From NCBI RefSeq assembly GCF_022878925.1, contig NZ_CP084626.1, forward strand, positions 248,001-312,000: a DNA stretch of 64,000 nucleotides, in the 5' to 3' direction. Shown here one piece after another: positions 27,404-37,901 of the stretch. The translations under genes and the position numbers were made by a program. The stretch comes from Caballeronia sp. TF1N1. Lineage in GTDB: Bacteria > Pseudomonadota > Gammaproteobacteria > Burkholderiales > Burkholderiaceae. Numbering within the stretch: the stretch's first letter is position 1; each line of letters starts with the position of its first letter. A model generated the notes under the pieces. The model was not told where the DNA came from. It did not search any database and worked only from the letters and a program-made list of their open reading frames with translations.

Positions 27404-28897
27404 ATGGAATCGCCCTCGAAGCAGAAGGCCGATACGTTGATCATCGGTGCGCGTGTGATCGACGGCACGGGTGCGCCCGCCGTCGAGCGCGATGTCGCGG
27501 TGCGCGATGGCCGCATCGTCGCCATCGTGGCGCCCGGCGCACTCGCCAACTGGAACGCCGATGAAGTGTTCGACGCGCAGGGCAAGGTGCTGGCGCCCGG
27601 TTTCATCGACGTCCATACGCACGACGACACGCACGTGATCCGCTCGCCGCAGATGATGCCGAAGATCACGCAAGGCGTGACCACGGTGATCGTCGGCAAT
27701 TGCGGGATCAGCGCGTCGCCGGTGACGTTGAAGGGCAACCCGCCCGATCCGATGAATCTGCTCGGCGACGCCGACGCGTTCAAATATCCGACCTTCGCCG
27801 CTTATGTCGATGCCGTCAACGAAGCGCGTCCCGCCGTGAATGTCGGCGCGCTGATCGGCCATACGGCGCTGCGCAACAATCACATGGACCGGCTGGATCG
27901 CGCGGCGAACGGCGCTGAAGTGGATGGCATGCGAGCGCAACTCGAAGAAGCGCTGGATAACGGCGCGCTGGGGTTATCGAGCGGGCTGGCTTACGGTTCG
28001 GCGTTCAACGCGCCGCCAGAGGAAGTGGAGGCGCTTGCCGAGCCGCTTGCCAAGGCAGGCGCGCTTTACACGACGCACATGCGCACCGAGTTCGATGCAA
28101 TTCTCGATGCAATGGAAGAGGCGTATCGCGTCGGTCGCCATGCGCGTGTGCCGGTGGTGATTTCGCATTTGAAGTGCGCGGGACCGTCGAACTGGGGACG
28201 CAGCGTGGAAGTGCTGAAGTCGCTCGAAACGGTGCGCGAGGGTCAGCCGCTCGGTTGCGATTGTTATCCGTATAACCGCAGTTCGTCGACGCTGGATCTG
28301 AAGCAGGTGACGGGGGATATCGACATCACCATCACGTGGTCGGAGCCGCATCCGGAGATGGCGGGCAAGCTGATTCGCGAGGTGGCGGCCGAGTGGAACG
28401 TGAGCCAGCAGGATGCGGCGAAACGCTTGCAACCGGCGGGCGCGGTGTATCACAACATGTCGGAAGACGATGTGCGGCGCATTCTCGCGCATCCCGCGAC
28501 GATGGTTGGCTCGGATGGCTTGCCGAACGATCCGCTGCCGCATCCGCGCTTGTGGGGCGCGTTTCCGCGCGTGCTTGGCCACTACGCGCGCGATACGGCG
28601 CTGATGCCGCTCGAAGAAGCGGTGCGCAAGATGACGAGCCTGACGGCGCGGCGTTTCAGCCTGCCCGAGCGTGGCGAAGTGAACGTGGGTTATCACGCCG
28701 ATCTGGTCGTGTTCGATCCCGAGCGTGTGCGCGATGCCGCGACCTTCGCGAAGCCGCAGCAGGCGGCGGACGGCATCGACGCGGTGTGGGTGAATGGGGT
28801 TTTGACGTATCGCGATGCCGCCGTGACCGGTGCGCGCGCGGGACGTTTCGTGGCGCGCGGCGCGGCATCCAAGCTGGATGCGCAGGGCGCGTTTTGA
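27404..28897 (+). CDS. D-aminoacylase / N-acyl-D-amino-acid deacylase
   Basis: Releases free D-amino acids from N-acyl derivatives. 497 residues from the ATG at 27404, chosen by the GGGAG at 27393-27397 and the tight junction with RpiR; the frame is open back to 27359. Amidohydrolase metal site: 'DVHTHDD', Cys in 'VGNCGISA', His in 'YTTHMRTE' and 'ISHLKCAG', Asp in 'MVGSDGLP'. Order and spacing agree with D-aminoacylases. It would feed the divergent PLP deaminase. Confidence 0.93.
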   Translation: MESPSKQKADTLIIGARVIDGTGAPAVERDVAVRDGRIVAIVAPGALANWNADEVFDAQGKVLAPGFIDVHTHDDTHVIRSPQMMPKITQGVTTVIVGNCGISASPVTLKGNPPDPMNLLGDADAFKYPTFAAYVDAVNEARPAVNVGALIGHTALRNNHMDRLDRAANGAEVDGMRAQLEEALDNGALGLSSGLAYGSAFNAPPEEVEALAEPLAKAGALYTTHMRTEFDAILDAMEEAYRVGRHARVPVVISHLKCAGPSNWGRSVEVLKSLETVREGQPLGCDCYPYNRSSSTLDLKQVTGDIDITITWSEPHPEMAGKLIREVAAEWNVSQQDAAKRLQPAGAVYHNMSEDDVRRILAHPATMVGSDGLPNDPLPHPRLWGAFPRVLGHYARDTALMPLEEAVRKMTSLTARRFSLPERGEVNVGYHADLVVFDPERVRDAATFAKPQQAADGIDAVWVNGVLTYRDAAVTGARAGRFVARGAASKLDAQGAF

Positions 28898-28928
28898 ATT
28901 CTTTACGATTGAATCAAGGAGTTGAACG

Positions 28929-29315
28929 ATGAAGCGATATGGCGTTGAGGGCGGCAAGGGACAAGGCGGCGCGCATATGCCGTTTGCACGCGCGGTGGAG
29001 GCCGATGGCTGGCTCTTCGTGTCGGGCCAGACGCCGATGGAGAACGGCGAAGTGATCAACGGCGGAATCGTCGAGCAGACGCACAAGGCAATTCAAAACG
29101 TGATCGCCATTCTGACGGAAGCGGGATATGGCACGGAGCATGTCGTGCGCTGCGGCGTCTGGCTGGACGATCCGCGCGATTTCGCTTCTTTCAACAAGAT
29201 CTTCAAGGAGTACTTCGGCGCGAATCCGCCGGCGAGAGCTTGCGTGGTGTCGTCAATGGTGATCGATTGCAAGGTCGAGGTGGATTGCGTGGCTTATAAG
29301 AAGGCGTCGGCTTAA
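28929..29315 (+). CDS. RidA-family enamine/imine deaminase
   Basis: 128-residue cytosolic trimer-forming protein of the YjgF/YER057c/UK114 family. 'VSGQTPMENGE', 'QTHKAIQNVIAILTEAGYG' and the key Arg in 'NPPARACV' are present, so the deaminase pocket looks intact. Last gene of the D-amino-acid operon, 31 bp after D-aminoacylase with AAGGAG before the ATG. Plausible job: hydrolysing 2-aminoacrylate/2-aminocrotonate made by the PLP enzyme. Confidence 0.93.
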   Translation: MKRYGVEGGKGQGGAHMPFARAVEADGWLFVSGQTPMENGEVINGGIVEQTHKAIQNVIAILTEAGYGTEHVVRCGVWLDDPRDFASFNKIFKEYFGANPPARACVVSSMVIDCKVEVDCVAYKKASA

Positions 29316-29321
29316 TTTTGC

Positions 29322-29358
29322 TGAATGCGTTCGGTTGTCTGGCGATCGAGCGCATTCA
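29322..29358. other. Inverted repeat between RidA and NADAR genes
   Basis: TGAATGCG and CGCATTCA, 8-bp arms 21 bases apart, between two convergent genes. No clear T run; possible weak bidirectional terminator. Confidence 0.35.
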
Positions 29359-29368
29359 AATGCGATGC

Positions 29369-29869
29369 TTAGTGCACGTTTACAACTTGGTCGAGCAAGA
29401 GTCGGCGGACTTCCATCAGCGCTTGTCCGAGCAGATTGCGACCCTGCCATAGCGCTGGGTCTAGGGCTCGTGGATCGTCCTCTGCAAGACCGATTCCCCA
29501 AATCGCGTCGACAGGACTCGCTTCGACCAGCATGCGGGTTCCCGTTGCGAGAAGTTCCGCGCGCATCGCGGGATTCTGCGAGAACTTAAGGTAGCAGCCG
29601 CGAATCATCATGGACATTCGCTCGCCTTCCCAGACGCTTTCCTCATAGCCCTCTACTCTACGTCCCATTGACTTTAGTTTTCCCGGATTCGTTTGGGTCA
29701 GCATTTGCGCTGCGAGCGCCTCGTTTCCGAACTGCGTGGCTTTGCGCCACATCATGTATTGCTCCGTGCTCGAAAACTGCACGCCGTTTTCAACGAAAGC
29801 AGCCGGATGCCAATTCGAATAGATTTCTGCTGTACTCCAAAACAATACCATCGTCTCGGTCGTTTTCAT
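29369..29869 (-). CDS. NADAR-family protein (YbiA-like N-glycosidase)
   Basis: 166 residues from the ATG at 29869, preceded by GGAG. 'FWSTAEIYSNWHPAAF', 'EQYMMWRKATQFG', 'WEGERMSMMIRGCYLKFSQNP' and 'WGIGLAEDDPRALDP', with the Trp/Glu/Asp set of YbiA/COG3236. E. coli YbiA and plant COG3236 cleave the N-glycosidic bond of reactive riboflavin intermediates, while other NADAR proteins remove ADP-ribose. Which role applies here is open. Composition is less GC-rich than adjacent genes. Confidence 0.88.
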   Translation of the reverse strand: MKTTETMVLFWSTAEIYSNWHPAAFVENGVQFSSTEQYMMWRKATQFGNEALAAQMLTQTNPGKLKSMGRRVEGYEESVWEGERMSMMIRGCYLKFSQNPAMRAELLATGTRMLVEASPVDAIWGIGLAEDDPRALDPALWQGRNLLGQALMEVRRLLLDQVVNVH

Positions 29870-29962
29870 TTGCTCCGTTCTCCTCGCTTCTGACTCTCGA
29901 TTGGCGTCTGGTCGGGCAAAGCATTTGGAGAGACTTGCCCAATCCGTATCCACCCTTGACGA

Positions 29963-30787
29963 TTACTGCCGCGCCAACCGCGCATTATCCGGCATCGGCA
30001 AATTGAAATTCGTCCGGAACGGATTGATATCCAGCCCGCCGCGCCGCGTGTAACGCGCGTACACCGCGAGCCTTTCCGGCTGACATTCCCGCATCACGTC
30101 CATGAAAATGCGCTCGACGCATTGCTCGTGAAAACCGGTATGTCCGCGAAACGAAATCAGATAGCGCAGCAAACCCGCGTGATCGATCTGCCCGCCGTAG
30201 TAGCGAATCTGCACGCTGCCCCAATCCGGCTGTCCCGTCACCGGGCAATTCGACTTCAGCAGATTCGAATACAGCGTCTCGTCGACGGGTGCTTCGCCAT
30301 GCGTCGCGCTCAACAGTGAAGGATCGGGCATATAGATGTCCGTATCCAGATCGAGCCTGTCGAGCGACAAGCCATCGAACTCTTCCATCGCGAGCTTGCC
30401 GAAATCTGCCGGCGCGGCAAGTTGCACCGATACGGTCGCTCCGCAGATCGCCGATACGTCGCGCTTGATGGCCGCGCGCACGTCGTCGATGGAATCGAAC
30501 TTCGTCTGCGCGAACGAGCCAAGGTAAAGCTTGAACGACTTCGATTCGACGATATTCGGCGAATCCGCCGGCACGAAGAACGTCGCCACCGCGATCTGCG
30601 GCTTGCCGCGCGCGTTCAGCCACGAAAGCTCGTAAGCGTTCCAGATGTCGGTGCCGAAGAACGGCAGCCGCGCGCCGACGCCGATGGCATCGCGCGCGCT
30701 CTTGCGCTCTATCGGAAACAGCAGCGACGCATCGTACTGTTCGGTGTAGTGGACAGGCTTGCCGAGCGGAGATTGTTCGGGTGTCAT
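29963..30787 (-). CDS. queF: NADPH-dependent 7-cyano-7-deazaguanine reductase QueF (long form)
   Basis: Reduces preQ0 to preQ1 in queuosine tRNA modification. 274 residues, the two-domain YqcD-type form: QueF motif '[12 protein letters not shown]' at 81-92, nucleophile Cys181 and Asp188 in '[11 protein letters not shown]', substrate-binding '[10 protein letters not shown]' near the C-terminus. Start at 30787 overlaps the stop of the nucleotidase gene by 4 bp; the frame to 30850 lies inside that gene. Third gene of an ilvA-nucleotidase-queF operon. Confidence 0.96.
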   Translation of the reverse strand: MTPEQSPLGKPVHYTEQYDASLLFPIERKSARDAIGVGARLPFFGTDIWNAYELSWLNARGKPQIAVATFFVPADSPNIVESKSFKLYLGSFAQTKFDSIDDVRAAIKRDVSAICGATVSVQLAAPADFGKLAMEEFDGLSLDRLDLDTDIYMPDPSLLSATHGEAPVDETLYSNLLKSNCPVTGQPDWGSVQIRYYGGQIDHAGLLRYLISFRGHTGFHEQCVERIFMDVMRECQPERLAVYARYTRRGGLDINPFRTNFNLPMPDNARLARQ

Positions 30788-31701
30788 GTTGCGTTCGCTA
30801 TGCCGCTGAGAACATGCCCGGTCGGACTCACGCCGCGGGCCGATTCGCAATGGCGAATTTGATCGTCGAAGAAAAAGTCGGGCTCGAATTCACGCAGGAA
30901 TTCGCCCTTGTCCAGACCGCCCAGGAACATCGCTTCGTCGATTTCGATGTCCCACGCCATCAACGTCCGGATCGCGCGCTCGTGCGCGGGAGCGGAACGC
31001 GCGGTGACGAGCGCGGTGCGGATATGCATGGCCGCCTGCTCGCCTTCATTCGCGGCGGCAATGCGTTGCAGCTTGTTCAGCGCTTCGAGCAGCGGCTTCA
31101 ACGGTCCGCCCGGCAGCGGCAGATCTTTCTTGTTCGTTTCATGGCCGACGAAGGCGAGCAAACCGTCGGCCTGAAACACGCGCTCGGCTTCATCGGAGAA
31201 GAGAACGGCGTCGCCATCGAACGCAATGCGAATTTCATCCGCGTAACGGCTCGCTGCGCGCGGCGTTTCCGGCAGCACGCGCGCGGCGGGAAAACCGGCG
31301 GCGAGCGCGTCGCGTACATCGTCGGGATTCGCCGATAAAAATAGCGACGCACGCAGCGGTTTCAAGTAGCTGAAGGGCGAACGGCCGCGCGTGAACACGC
31401 CGCGTTCGATCGCCAGCCCATGCTCACGGCACGAATGGAACGCGCGCAGGCCGCTGATAGGATCGCTGCGCGAAAGAATCACTACTTCCACGCGCTGCTC
31501 GCCCGCATTGAGCGCGAGCAGTTTGCGAATGAGCCCGAACGCCACGCCCGGTTTCGCGGATTTGTCCAGCCGCGAACGTTGCAGCGCTTCGTAACGTGCG
31601 AGATCGCCCGCCTCGAACACGCTGTTTTCTTGCTCGAAGTCGAAGAGCGCGCGCGACGAAATCGCGACGACGAGTTTGTCTTCGAGCGTGAACTTGGACA
31701 T
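30784..31701 (-). CDS. Cytosolic 5'-nucleotidase (PF06189 type)
   Basis: 305 residues, resembling mammalian cytosolic 5'-nucleotidase IA. '[18 protein letters not shown]' at the N-terminus (first acidic motif S-R-A-L-F-D), '[18 protein letters not shown]', '[18 protein letters not shown]' and '[20 protein letters not shown]' are the shared blocks. Would dephosphorylate nucleoside monophosphates. Placed 11 bp after ilvA and coupled (ATGA) to queF, so a salvage role for a deazaguanine nucleotide is conceivable but unproven. Confidence 0.88.
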   Translation of the reverse strand: MSKFTLEDKLVVAISSRALFDFEQENSVFEAGDLARYEALQRSRLDKSAKPGVAFGLIRKLLALNAGEQRVEVVILSRSDPISGLRAFHSCREHGLAIERGVFTRGRSPFSYLKPLRASLFLSANPDDVRDALAAGFPAARVLPETPRAASRYADEIRIAFDGDAVLFSDEAERVFQADGLLAFVGHETNKKDLPLPGGPLKPLLEALNKLQRIAAANEGEQAAMHIRTALVTARSAPAHERAIRTLMAWDIEIDEAMFLGGLDKGEFLREFEPDFFFDDQIRHCESARGVSPTGHVLSGIANAT

Positions 31702-31712
31702 GAAGTCTCGAC

Positions 31713-33236
31713 TTACGCCAGGAACAGCTTGTAGACGGGGTTCTGCTGCTCGTCCCACCACGGATAACCGAGCGTCGCGAGAAAGCGCTCGAACTCGGCG
31801 TTATCCGCCCGCGGCACCTGAATGCCAACGAGAATCGAGCTGTAGTCCGCGCCTTGATTCCGATAGTGGAAGAGGCTGATGTTCCAGTCCGGCGCCATCG
31901 ACGAAAGGAAGCGCATGAGCGCGCCCGGCCGCTCGGGGAATTCGAAACGCAGCAGGCGTTCGTCATGCGCGAGCGGCGAATGGCCGCCGACCATGTAGCG
32001 GATGTGCTGCTTCGAGAGTTCATCGTGCGACAGATCGACCGTCGCGAACCCGTGCTCGATGAACGCCGAGCGCATCTGCACCGTCTCGTTGCGCGACTTG
32101 ATCTGCACGCCGACGAAGATATGCGCGGCGGCCGCATCCGCGATACGGTAGTTGAACTCGGTCACGCTGCGATCGCCGACGAGTTCGCAAAAGCGTTTGA
32201 AGCTGCCGCGTTCCTCGGGAATCGTCACCGCGAACACGGCCTCGCGCGCCTCGCCCACTTCCGCGCGTTCCGCCACGAAGCGCATGCGGTCGAAATTCAT
32301 GTTCGCGCCGGAAGTCACCGCGATCAACGTCTTTCCTTCGATACCTTCGCGTTCCGCATAGACCTTCGCGCCCGCCACCGCGAGCGAGCCCGCCGGTTCG
32401 AGCACGCTGCGCGTGTCCTGGAAGACGTCCTTGATGGCGGCGCAAAGCGCGTCGGTATCGACGGTGATGACTTCATCGAGCAACTCGCTGCACAGGCGGA
32501 AGGTTTCCTCGCCGACGAGCTTCACCGCCGTGCCGTCCGAAAACAGGCCGACTTCGCTCAAGGTAACGCGCTCGCCCGCCTCGATGGATTGCGCCATCGC
32601 GCAGGAATCCTCGGTCTGCACGCCGATGACCTTGATCTCCGGCCTGATCGCCTTGACGTACGCCGACACGCCCGCCGCCAAGCCGCCGCCGCCGATCGGC
32701 ACGAAGATCGCGTGAATCGGACCTTGATGCTGGCGCAGGATTTCCATGGCGACGGTGCCTTGTCCGGCGATCACGTCGGGATCGTCGAACGGATGGACGA
32801 AGGTGAGGCCGCGTTCTTCCTGAAGTTGCACGGCGCGCGCGTAGGCGTCGCTATACGATTCGCCCGCCAGCACCACTTCGACAGTCGAGCCGCCATGCGC
32901 GCGGATCGCGTCGATTTTCACTTGCGGCGTGGTCGTGGGCACGGCGATCACCGCGCGACAGCCGAGCCGCGCCGCCGACAAAGCCACGCCCTGCGCATGA
33001 TTGCCCGCCGACGCTGTAATGACCCCGCGCGCCAGAACGTCGGCGGGCAGGTTGGCCATCTTGTTGTAGGCGCCCCGAATCTTGAAGGAGAACACCGGCT
33101 GGTTGTCCTCGCGCTTGAGGTAGACGGCGTTATGCAGGCGCGCGGACAGACTGCGCGCGGGTTCGAGCTCGCTCTCGCGCGCGACGTCATAGACTCGCGC
33201 GGTCAGCACTTTCTTCAGGTAGTCGGGATGTGTCAT
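31713..33236 (-). CDS. ilvA: Threonine ammonia-lyase, biosynthetic
   Basis: Deaminates L-threonine to 2-oxobutyrate, first step of isoleucine synthesis. 507 residues: fold-type II PLP domain (~15-320) with Lys52 in 'FSFKIRGAYNKM' and the phosphate-binding 'GGGGLAAG'; two C-terminal ACT-like regulatory domains (~330-410, ~420-505) that give isoleucine inhibition. Full length like E. coli IlvA. First gene of the minus-strand operon. Confidence 0.97.
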   Translation of the reverse strand: MTHPDYLKKVLTARVYDVARESELEPARSLSARLHNAVYLKREDNQPVFSFKIRGAYNKMANLPADVLARGVITASAGNHAQGVALSAARLGCRAVIAVPTTTPQVKIDAIRAHGGSTVEVVLAGESYSDAYARAVQLQEERGLTFVHPFDDPDVIAGQGTVAMEILRQHQGPIHAIFVPIGGGGLAAGVSAYVKAIRPEIKVIGVQTEDSCAMAQSIEAGERVTLSEVGLFSDGTAVKLVGEETFRLCSELLDEVITVDTDALCAAIKDVFQDTRSVLEPAGSLAVAGAKVYAEREGIEGKTLIAVTSGANMNFDRMRFVAERAEVGEAREAVFAVTIPEERGSFKRFCELVGDRSVTEFNYRIADAAAAHIFVGVQIKSRNETVQMRSAFIEHGFATVDLSHDELSKQHIRYMVGGHSPLAHDERLLRFEFPERPGALMRFLSSMAPDWNISLFHYRNQGADYSSILVGIQVPRADNAEFERFLATLGYPWWDEQQNPVYKLFLA

Positions 33237-33767
33237 GCGTCGAAATCGTCGCGCAGGCCGGCTGCGCGCTGCTTTTTTGAGGGCGAAAGCATGAATGATA
33301 GCGCGGAAGAAGCAGCATTCCGGCTACGACGCCTTATCGCCGACCGACCGGCCGGGAGTAAAAGCGCGGAAAATGCCCGAAACATGTCGCGAACGGGCAC
33401 GCAAATGCCCCTTCTGCCTGCTAGCCGTCACGAACGGCCTTTTTCGCGATGGGTTAGAATTTCGTTTTACAAATCAGGATCGGCAGATGCACTGGCAGCT
33501 TCGGATCGATTTACTGGCGTATGTCCCCCGCGAGCTTCACGCTGCGGCGGAGCGGCATGCGCGCCATGCGCGATCGTGGCGTTGATCCGGGCACATTGAA
33601 GGCGCCGTGTCGCATCTGGCTCGTCATTACATCCGTGTCATTGCCGGATTTGCGCGATGCGGCGGCCTTCCTACAGAACAGTCTCATCCAAAAATCTGCG
33701 CCCCCACGCGCATCGCCGGTGACTTTGCGCTTCCTGACGCGCTCGCCGGCTCACCGAACCGTCGAAC
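33237..33767. other. Divergent ilvA/oxidoreductase intergenic region
   Basis: About 530 bp with only short reading frames that show no family motifs. TAGAAT at 33455-33460 in an AT-rich spot is a possible -10 for the rightward gene. No leader peptide rich in Ile/Thr or attenuator was found for ilvA. Confidence 0.4.
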
Positions 33768-36700
33768 ATGAACGCACCTCAAGCCTTCGATCCGAACGGC
33801 GCCCATGCCGCCTTGCCGCTCGACGTCGAGCCCCGTCTGCGCGAAATTCCCTATAACTACACGTCGTTTTCCGATCGCGAGATCGTCATGCGGCTGCTCG
33901 GCGACGAAGCCTGGGCCGCACTCGACGAACTGCGCGGCGAAAGACGCACCGGCCGCTCGGCGCGCATGCTGTACGAAGTGCTCGGCGACATCTGGGTCGT
34001 ACGCCGCAATCCGTATCTGCAGGACGATTTGCTCGACAACCCGAAGCGTCGCGTATTGCTCGTCGAAGCGCTGAATCATCGACTGGCTGAAATCGAAAAG
34101 CGCCGTAACGCCGATCTATCGCAACACGGCGACGACGCAGGCCAGGAACGCGCCGCACGCGTGCAACTACTGGTCGCGGCCGCGCGCCGCGCCGTGGACG
34201 ACTTCTCCGCCGAATTCGGCCGCATGGCCGAATTGCGCCGCCGCGCGTCGCGCGTGCTGGGCAAACAGACGCAGAAGGACAACATCAAGTTCGACGGTCT
34301 GTCGCGCGTTTCGCACGTCACCGACGCCACCGACTGGCGTGTCGAATATCCGTTCGTCGTGCTCACGCCGGACACCGAGGCGGAGATCGCGGGTCTCATC
34401 AAGGCGTGTTTCGAGCTCGGCCTCACCGTGATTCCGCGTGGAGGCGGCACGGGCTATACCGGCGGCGCGATTCCGCTCACGCCGTTTTCCGCGGTCATCA
34501 ACACGGAAAAGCTCGAACAACTCGGGCCGGTGGAGATGACCGATCTTCCGGGCGTCGATCACAAGGTCGCGACCATTTTCTCCGGCGCGGGCGTGGTCAC
34601 GCGACGCGTCACGGAAGCGGCGGAGCAGGCGGGCTTCGTGTTCGCCGTCGATCCGACATCGCTCGATGCATCGTGCGTCGGCGGCAATGTCGCGATGAAC
34701 GCGGGCGGCAAGAAGGCAGTGCTGTGGGGCACGGCGCTCGACAATCTCGCCTGGTGGCGCATGGTGGACCCGGAAGGCAACTGGCTCGAAGTCACTCGCC
34801 TCGAACATAACTGCGGCAAGATCCACGACATTCCGGTGGCGCGCTTCCGGCTCGACTGGTTCGACGGCACGCGCGCACCCGGCGAAAAGCTCCTGAAAAC
34901 CGAGGCGCTCGATATCGCCGGCCGCACGTTCCGCAAGGAAGGGCTCGGCAAGGACGTCACCGACAAGTTCCTCGCGGGCTTGCCGGGCGTGCAGAAGGAA
35001 GGTTGCGACGGGCTCATCACGTCGGCGCGCTGGATTCTGCACAAGATGCCCGCGCACACGCGCACCGTCTGCCTCGAATTTTTCGGCCAGGCGCGCGACG
35101 CCATTCCGAGCATCGTCGAGATCAAGGATTATCTGTTCGAGACGTCGAAGGAGGGCGGCGCGATTCTCGCGGGACTCGAACATCTGGACGAGCGCTATCT
35201 GCGCGCGGTCGGCTATGCGACCAAGAGCAAGCGCAACGCGTTTCCGAAGATGGTGCTGATCGGCGATATCGTCGGCAACGACGCCAATGCCGTCGCGCAA
35301 GCCGCCTCCGAAGTCGTCCGCATGGCGAATGGCAAGAGCGGCGAAGGCTTCGTCGCGGTGAACGCCGAGGCGCGCAAGCGCTTCTGGCTCGACCGTTCGC
35401 GCACGGCCGCCATCGCGAAGCACACCAACGCGTTCAAGATCAACGAAGACGTGGTGATCCCGCTCAATCGCATGGGCGAGTACACGGACGGCATCGAGCG
35501 CATCAATATCGAGCTGTCGATCAAGAACAAGCTGCAACTGGTCGACGCGCTCGAGGCGTTCTTCAAGACCGGCAAGCTGCCGCTCGGAAAGAGCGACGAC
35601 GCGAACGAGATTCCGTCCGCCGAATTGCTCGAAGATCGCGTGCAACAGGCGCTCGATTTGATGAAGCGCGTGCGTGAGCGCTGGACTTTCGTCGGCGACA
35701 GGCTCGACATGTCCTTGCGCGAGGCGCAGCACTATCTCGTGAATCTCGGCTACGAAGGGCTCGCCGAGAAGTTCGCGGATCGCGTCGATACCCAGCCGGA
35801 TGCGAGCGTGTTCCACGTCGCGCAAGACCGCACCGTGCGCATCTCATGGAAGACGGAGATTCGCGGCGAATTGCGCCAAATCTTCAACGGCGGCGAATTC
35901 AAGCCGATCCTCGACGAAGCGCAGGCCATCCACAAGCAAGTGCTGCGCGGCCGCGTGTTCGTCGCGTTGCACATGCACGCGGGCGACGGCAACGTACACA
36001 CCAACATTCCGGTCAACTCCGACAACTACGCGATGCTGCAGGACGCGCATCACGCGGTGGCGCGCATCATGAAGCTCGCGCGTTCATTGGACGGCGTGAT
36101 CTCGGGCGAGCACGGCATCGGCATCACGAAGCTGGAGTACCTGACCGATGACGAAATCCGCGATTTCCGCGATTACAAGAAGCGCGTCGATCCGCAGGGG
36201 CGCTTCAACGCGGGCAAATTGCTCGAAGGCGCGGACTTGCGCAACGCGTACACGCCGAGCTTCGGCCTGATGGGCTATGAGTCGCTCATCATGCAGCAGT
36301 CGGATATCGGCGCGATTTCCGAATCGATCAAGGACTGCCTGCGCTGCGGCAAGTGCAAGCCCGTGTGCGCGACGCACGTGCCGCGCGCGAACCTGCTCTA
36401 CAGCCCGCGCAACAAGATTCTCGCGACTTCGCTGCTCATCGAGGCGTTCCTGTACGAAGAGCAGACGCGCCGCGGCGTGTCGATCAAGCATTGGGACGAA
36501 TTCAACGATGTCGCCGATCACTGCACGGTCTGCCATAAGTGCGTGACGCCGTGCCCGGTGAAGATCGATTTCGGCGATGTCACCATGAACATGCGCAATC
36601 TGCTGCGCAAGATGGGCAAAAAGAAGTTCAACGCGGGCAACGCGGCGGGCATGTTCTTCCTCAACGCGACGAATCCGCAGACGATCAACGTCGCGCGCAC

Positions 36701-37865
36701 CGCGATGATGGGCGTGGGCTACAAGGCGCAGCGTCTGGGCAACGACATCCTCAAGAAGTTCGCGAAGAAGCAGACGGCCAAACCGCCCGCGACGGTCGGC
36801 AAGCCGCCGGTGGTCACGCAAGTGATCCACTTCATGAACAAGAAGATGCCGGGTAATCTGCCTAAAAAGACGGCGCGCGCGCTGCTGGATATCGAGGACA
36901 ACAAGATCGTTCCGATCATCCGCAATCCGCAGAAAACCACGGTGGATTCGGAAGCCGTGTTCTATTTCCCCGGTTGCGGTTCCGAGCGTCTGTTCTCGCA
37001 GGTCGGGCTCGCCACGCAAGCCATGTTGTGGGAAGCGGGCGTGCAGACCGTGCTGCCGCCGGGCTATCTGTGCTGCGGCTATCCGCAGCGCGGCGCGGGA
37101 CAGTTCGACAAGGCCGAGAAGATCGTCACGGACAACCGCGTGTTGTTCCATCGCGTGGCCAATACGCTGAACTATCTGGATATCAAGACCGTGGTCGTGT
37201 CGTGCGGCACCTGTTACGACCAGCTCGCGGGCTATGAATTCGAGAAGATCTTCCCGGGATGCAGGATCATCGACATCCACGAGTTCCTGCTCGAAAAGAA
37301 CATCAAGCTCGATGGCGTGAAGGGCACGCGCTACATGTATCACGACCCGTGTCATTCGCCGATCAAGACGATGGATCCGGTCAAACTCGTCAACGAGCTG
37401 ATGGGTTCGCAGCAGGACGGCTACAAGATCGAAAAAAATGATCGCTGCTGCGGCGAGTCGGGCACGCTCGCGGTGACGCGGCCGGACATCTCCACGCAAG
37501 TGCGCTTTCGCAAGGAAGAGGAAATGCGCAAGGGCGCGGCGAAGTTGCGCGGCATTCCGCTCGTCGCGGAGGCGGGCGCGAACGCCATCAACATGGCGAA
37601 CGCCTCGGCCGGTGCGGCGGGCGCGCAGCCGGGTTCAGTGCTGAAAGCGGGCGATGGTCCGCAGCCGGACAATGCCGTCACCGACGTCAAGATCCTCACG
37701 AGCTGCCCGTCCTGCCTGCAGGGTTTGTCGCGCTACAACGAGGACGCCAACACCGAGGCGGATTACATCGTCGTGGAAATGGCGCGCAAGGTGCTCGGCG
37801 AGAACTGGATGGAACAGTACGTCGAGCGCGCGAACAATGGCGGTATCGAGCGCGTACTGGTGTAA
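33768..37865 (+). CDS. DUF3683 / FAD-linked oxidase / Fe-S / CCG-domain oxidoreductase
   Basis: Single 1365-residue polypeptide. N-terminal DUF3683 ('[16 protein letters not shown]'); FAD-binding type 4 domain from ~195 with '[14 protein letters not shown]'; FAD-oxidase C domain to ~830 with '[15 protein letters not shown]' and '[13 protein letters not shown]'; two 4Fe-4S motifs at ~856 ('[11 protein letters not shown]') and ~918 ('[12 protein letters not shown]'); then two CCG (heterodisulfide-reductase-like) domains with 'FPGCGSERL', 'CCGYPQRG', 'HDPCHSP', 'CCGESG' and 'TSCPSCLQG'. Probably a membrane-associated 2-hydroxyacid (D-lactate/glycolate-like) dehydrogenase feeding quinones. Substrate not determinable. 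Confidence 0.93.
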   Translation: MNAPQAFDPNGAHAALPLDVEPRLREIPYNYTSFSDREIVMRLLGDEAWAALDELRGERRTGRSARMLYEVLGDIWVVRRNPYLQDDLLDNPKRRVLLVEALNHRLAEIEKRRNADLSQHGDDAGQERAARVQLLVAAARRAVDDFSAEFGRMAELRRRASRVLGKQTQKDNIKFDGLSRVSHVTDATDWRVEYPFVVLTPDTEAEIAGLIKACFELGLTVIPRGGGTGYTGGAIPLTPFSAVINTEKLEQLGPVEMTDLPGVDHKVATIFSGAGVVTRRVTEAAEQAGFVFAVDPTSLDASCVGGNVAMNAGGKKAVLWGTALDNLAWWRMVDPEGNWLEVTRLEHNCGKIHDIPVARFRLDWFDGTRAPGEKLLKTEALDIAGRTFRKEGLGKDVTDKFLAGLPGVQKEGCDGLITSARWILHKMPAHTRTVCLEFFGQARDAIPSIVEIKDYLFETSKEGGAILAGLEHLDERYLRAVGYATKSKRNAFPKMVLIGDIVGNDANAVAQAASEVVRMANGKSGEGFVAVNAEARKRFWLDRSRTAAIAKHTNAFKINEDVVIPLNRMGEYTDGIERINIELSIKNKLQLVDALEAFFKTGKLPLGKSDDANEIPSAELLEDRVQQALDLMKRVRERWTFVGDRLDMSLREAQHYLVNLGYEGLAEKFADRVDTQPDASVFHVAQDRTVRISWKTEIRGELRQIFNGGEFKPILDEAQAIHKQVLRGRVFVALHMHAGDGNVHTNIPVNSDNYAMLQDAHHAVARIMKLARSLDGVISGEHGIGITKLEYLTDDEIRDFRDYKKRVDPQGRFNAGKLLEGADLRNAYTPSFGLMGYESLIMQQSDIGAISESIKDCLRCGKCKPVCATHVPRANLLYSPRNKILATSLLIEAFLYEEQTRRGVSIKHWDEFNDVADHCTVCHKCVTPCPVKIDFGDVTMNMRNLLRKMGKKKFNAGNAAGMFFLNATNPQTINVARTAMMGVGYKAQRLGNDILKKFAKKQTAKPPATVGKPPVVTQVIHFMNKKMPGNLPKKTARALLDIEDNKIVPIIRNPQKTTVDSEAVFYFPGCGSERLFSQVGLATQAMLWEAGVQTVLPPGYLCCGYPQRGAGQFDKAEKIVTDNRVLFHRVANTLNYLDIKTVVVSCGTCYDQLAGYEFEKIFPGCRIIDIHEFLLEKNIKLDGVKGTRYMYHDPCHSPIKTMDPVKLVNELMGSQQDGYKIEKNDRCCGESGTLAVTRPDISTQVRFRKEEEMRKGAAKLRGIPLVAEAGANAINMANASAGAAGAQPGSVLKAGDGPQPDNAVTDVKILTSCPSCLQGLSRYNEDANTEADYIVVEMARKVLGENWMEQYVERANNGGIERVLV

Positions 37866-37901
37866 TAGCGAAATCGGGTTTCGATTCGCTAGAGGTTTGA
37901 G

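Noticed and set aside
33237..33767. Short ORFs in the ilvA/oxidoreductase gap (e.g. 33295-33585)
   Set aside because: No ribosome-binding site, no motifs and atypical composition; treated as non-coding.
34167..35825. 552-codon minus-strand ORF opposite the large oxidoreductase
   Set aside because: Shadow of the FAD domain frame; composition and lack of motifs argue against coding.
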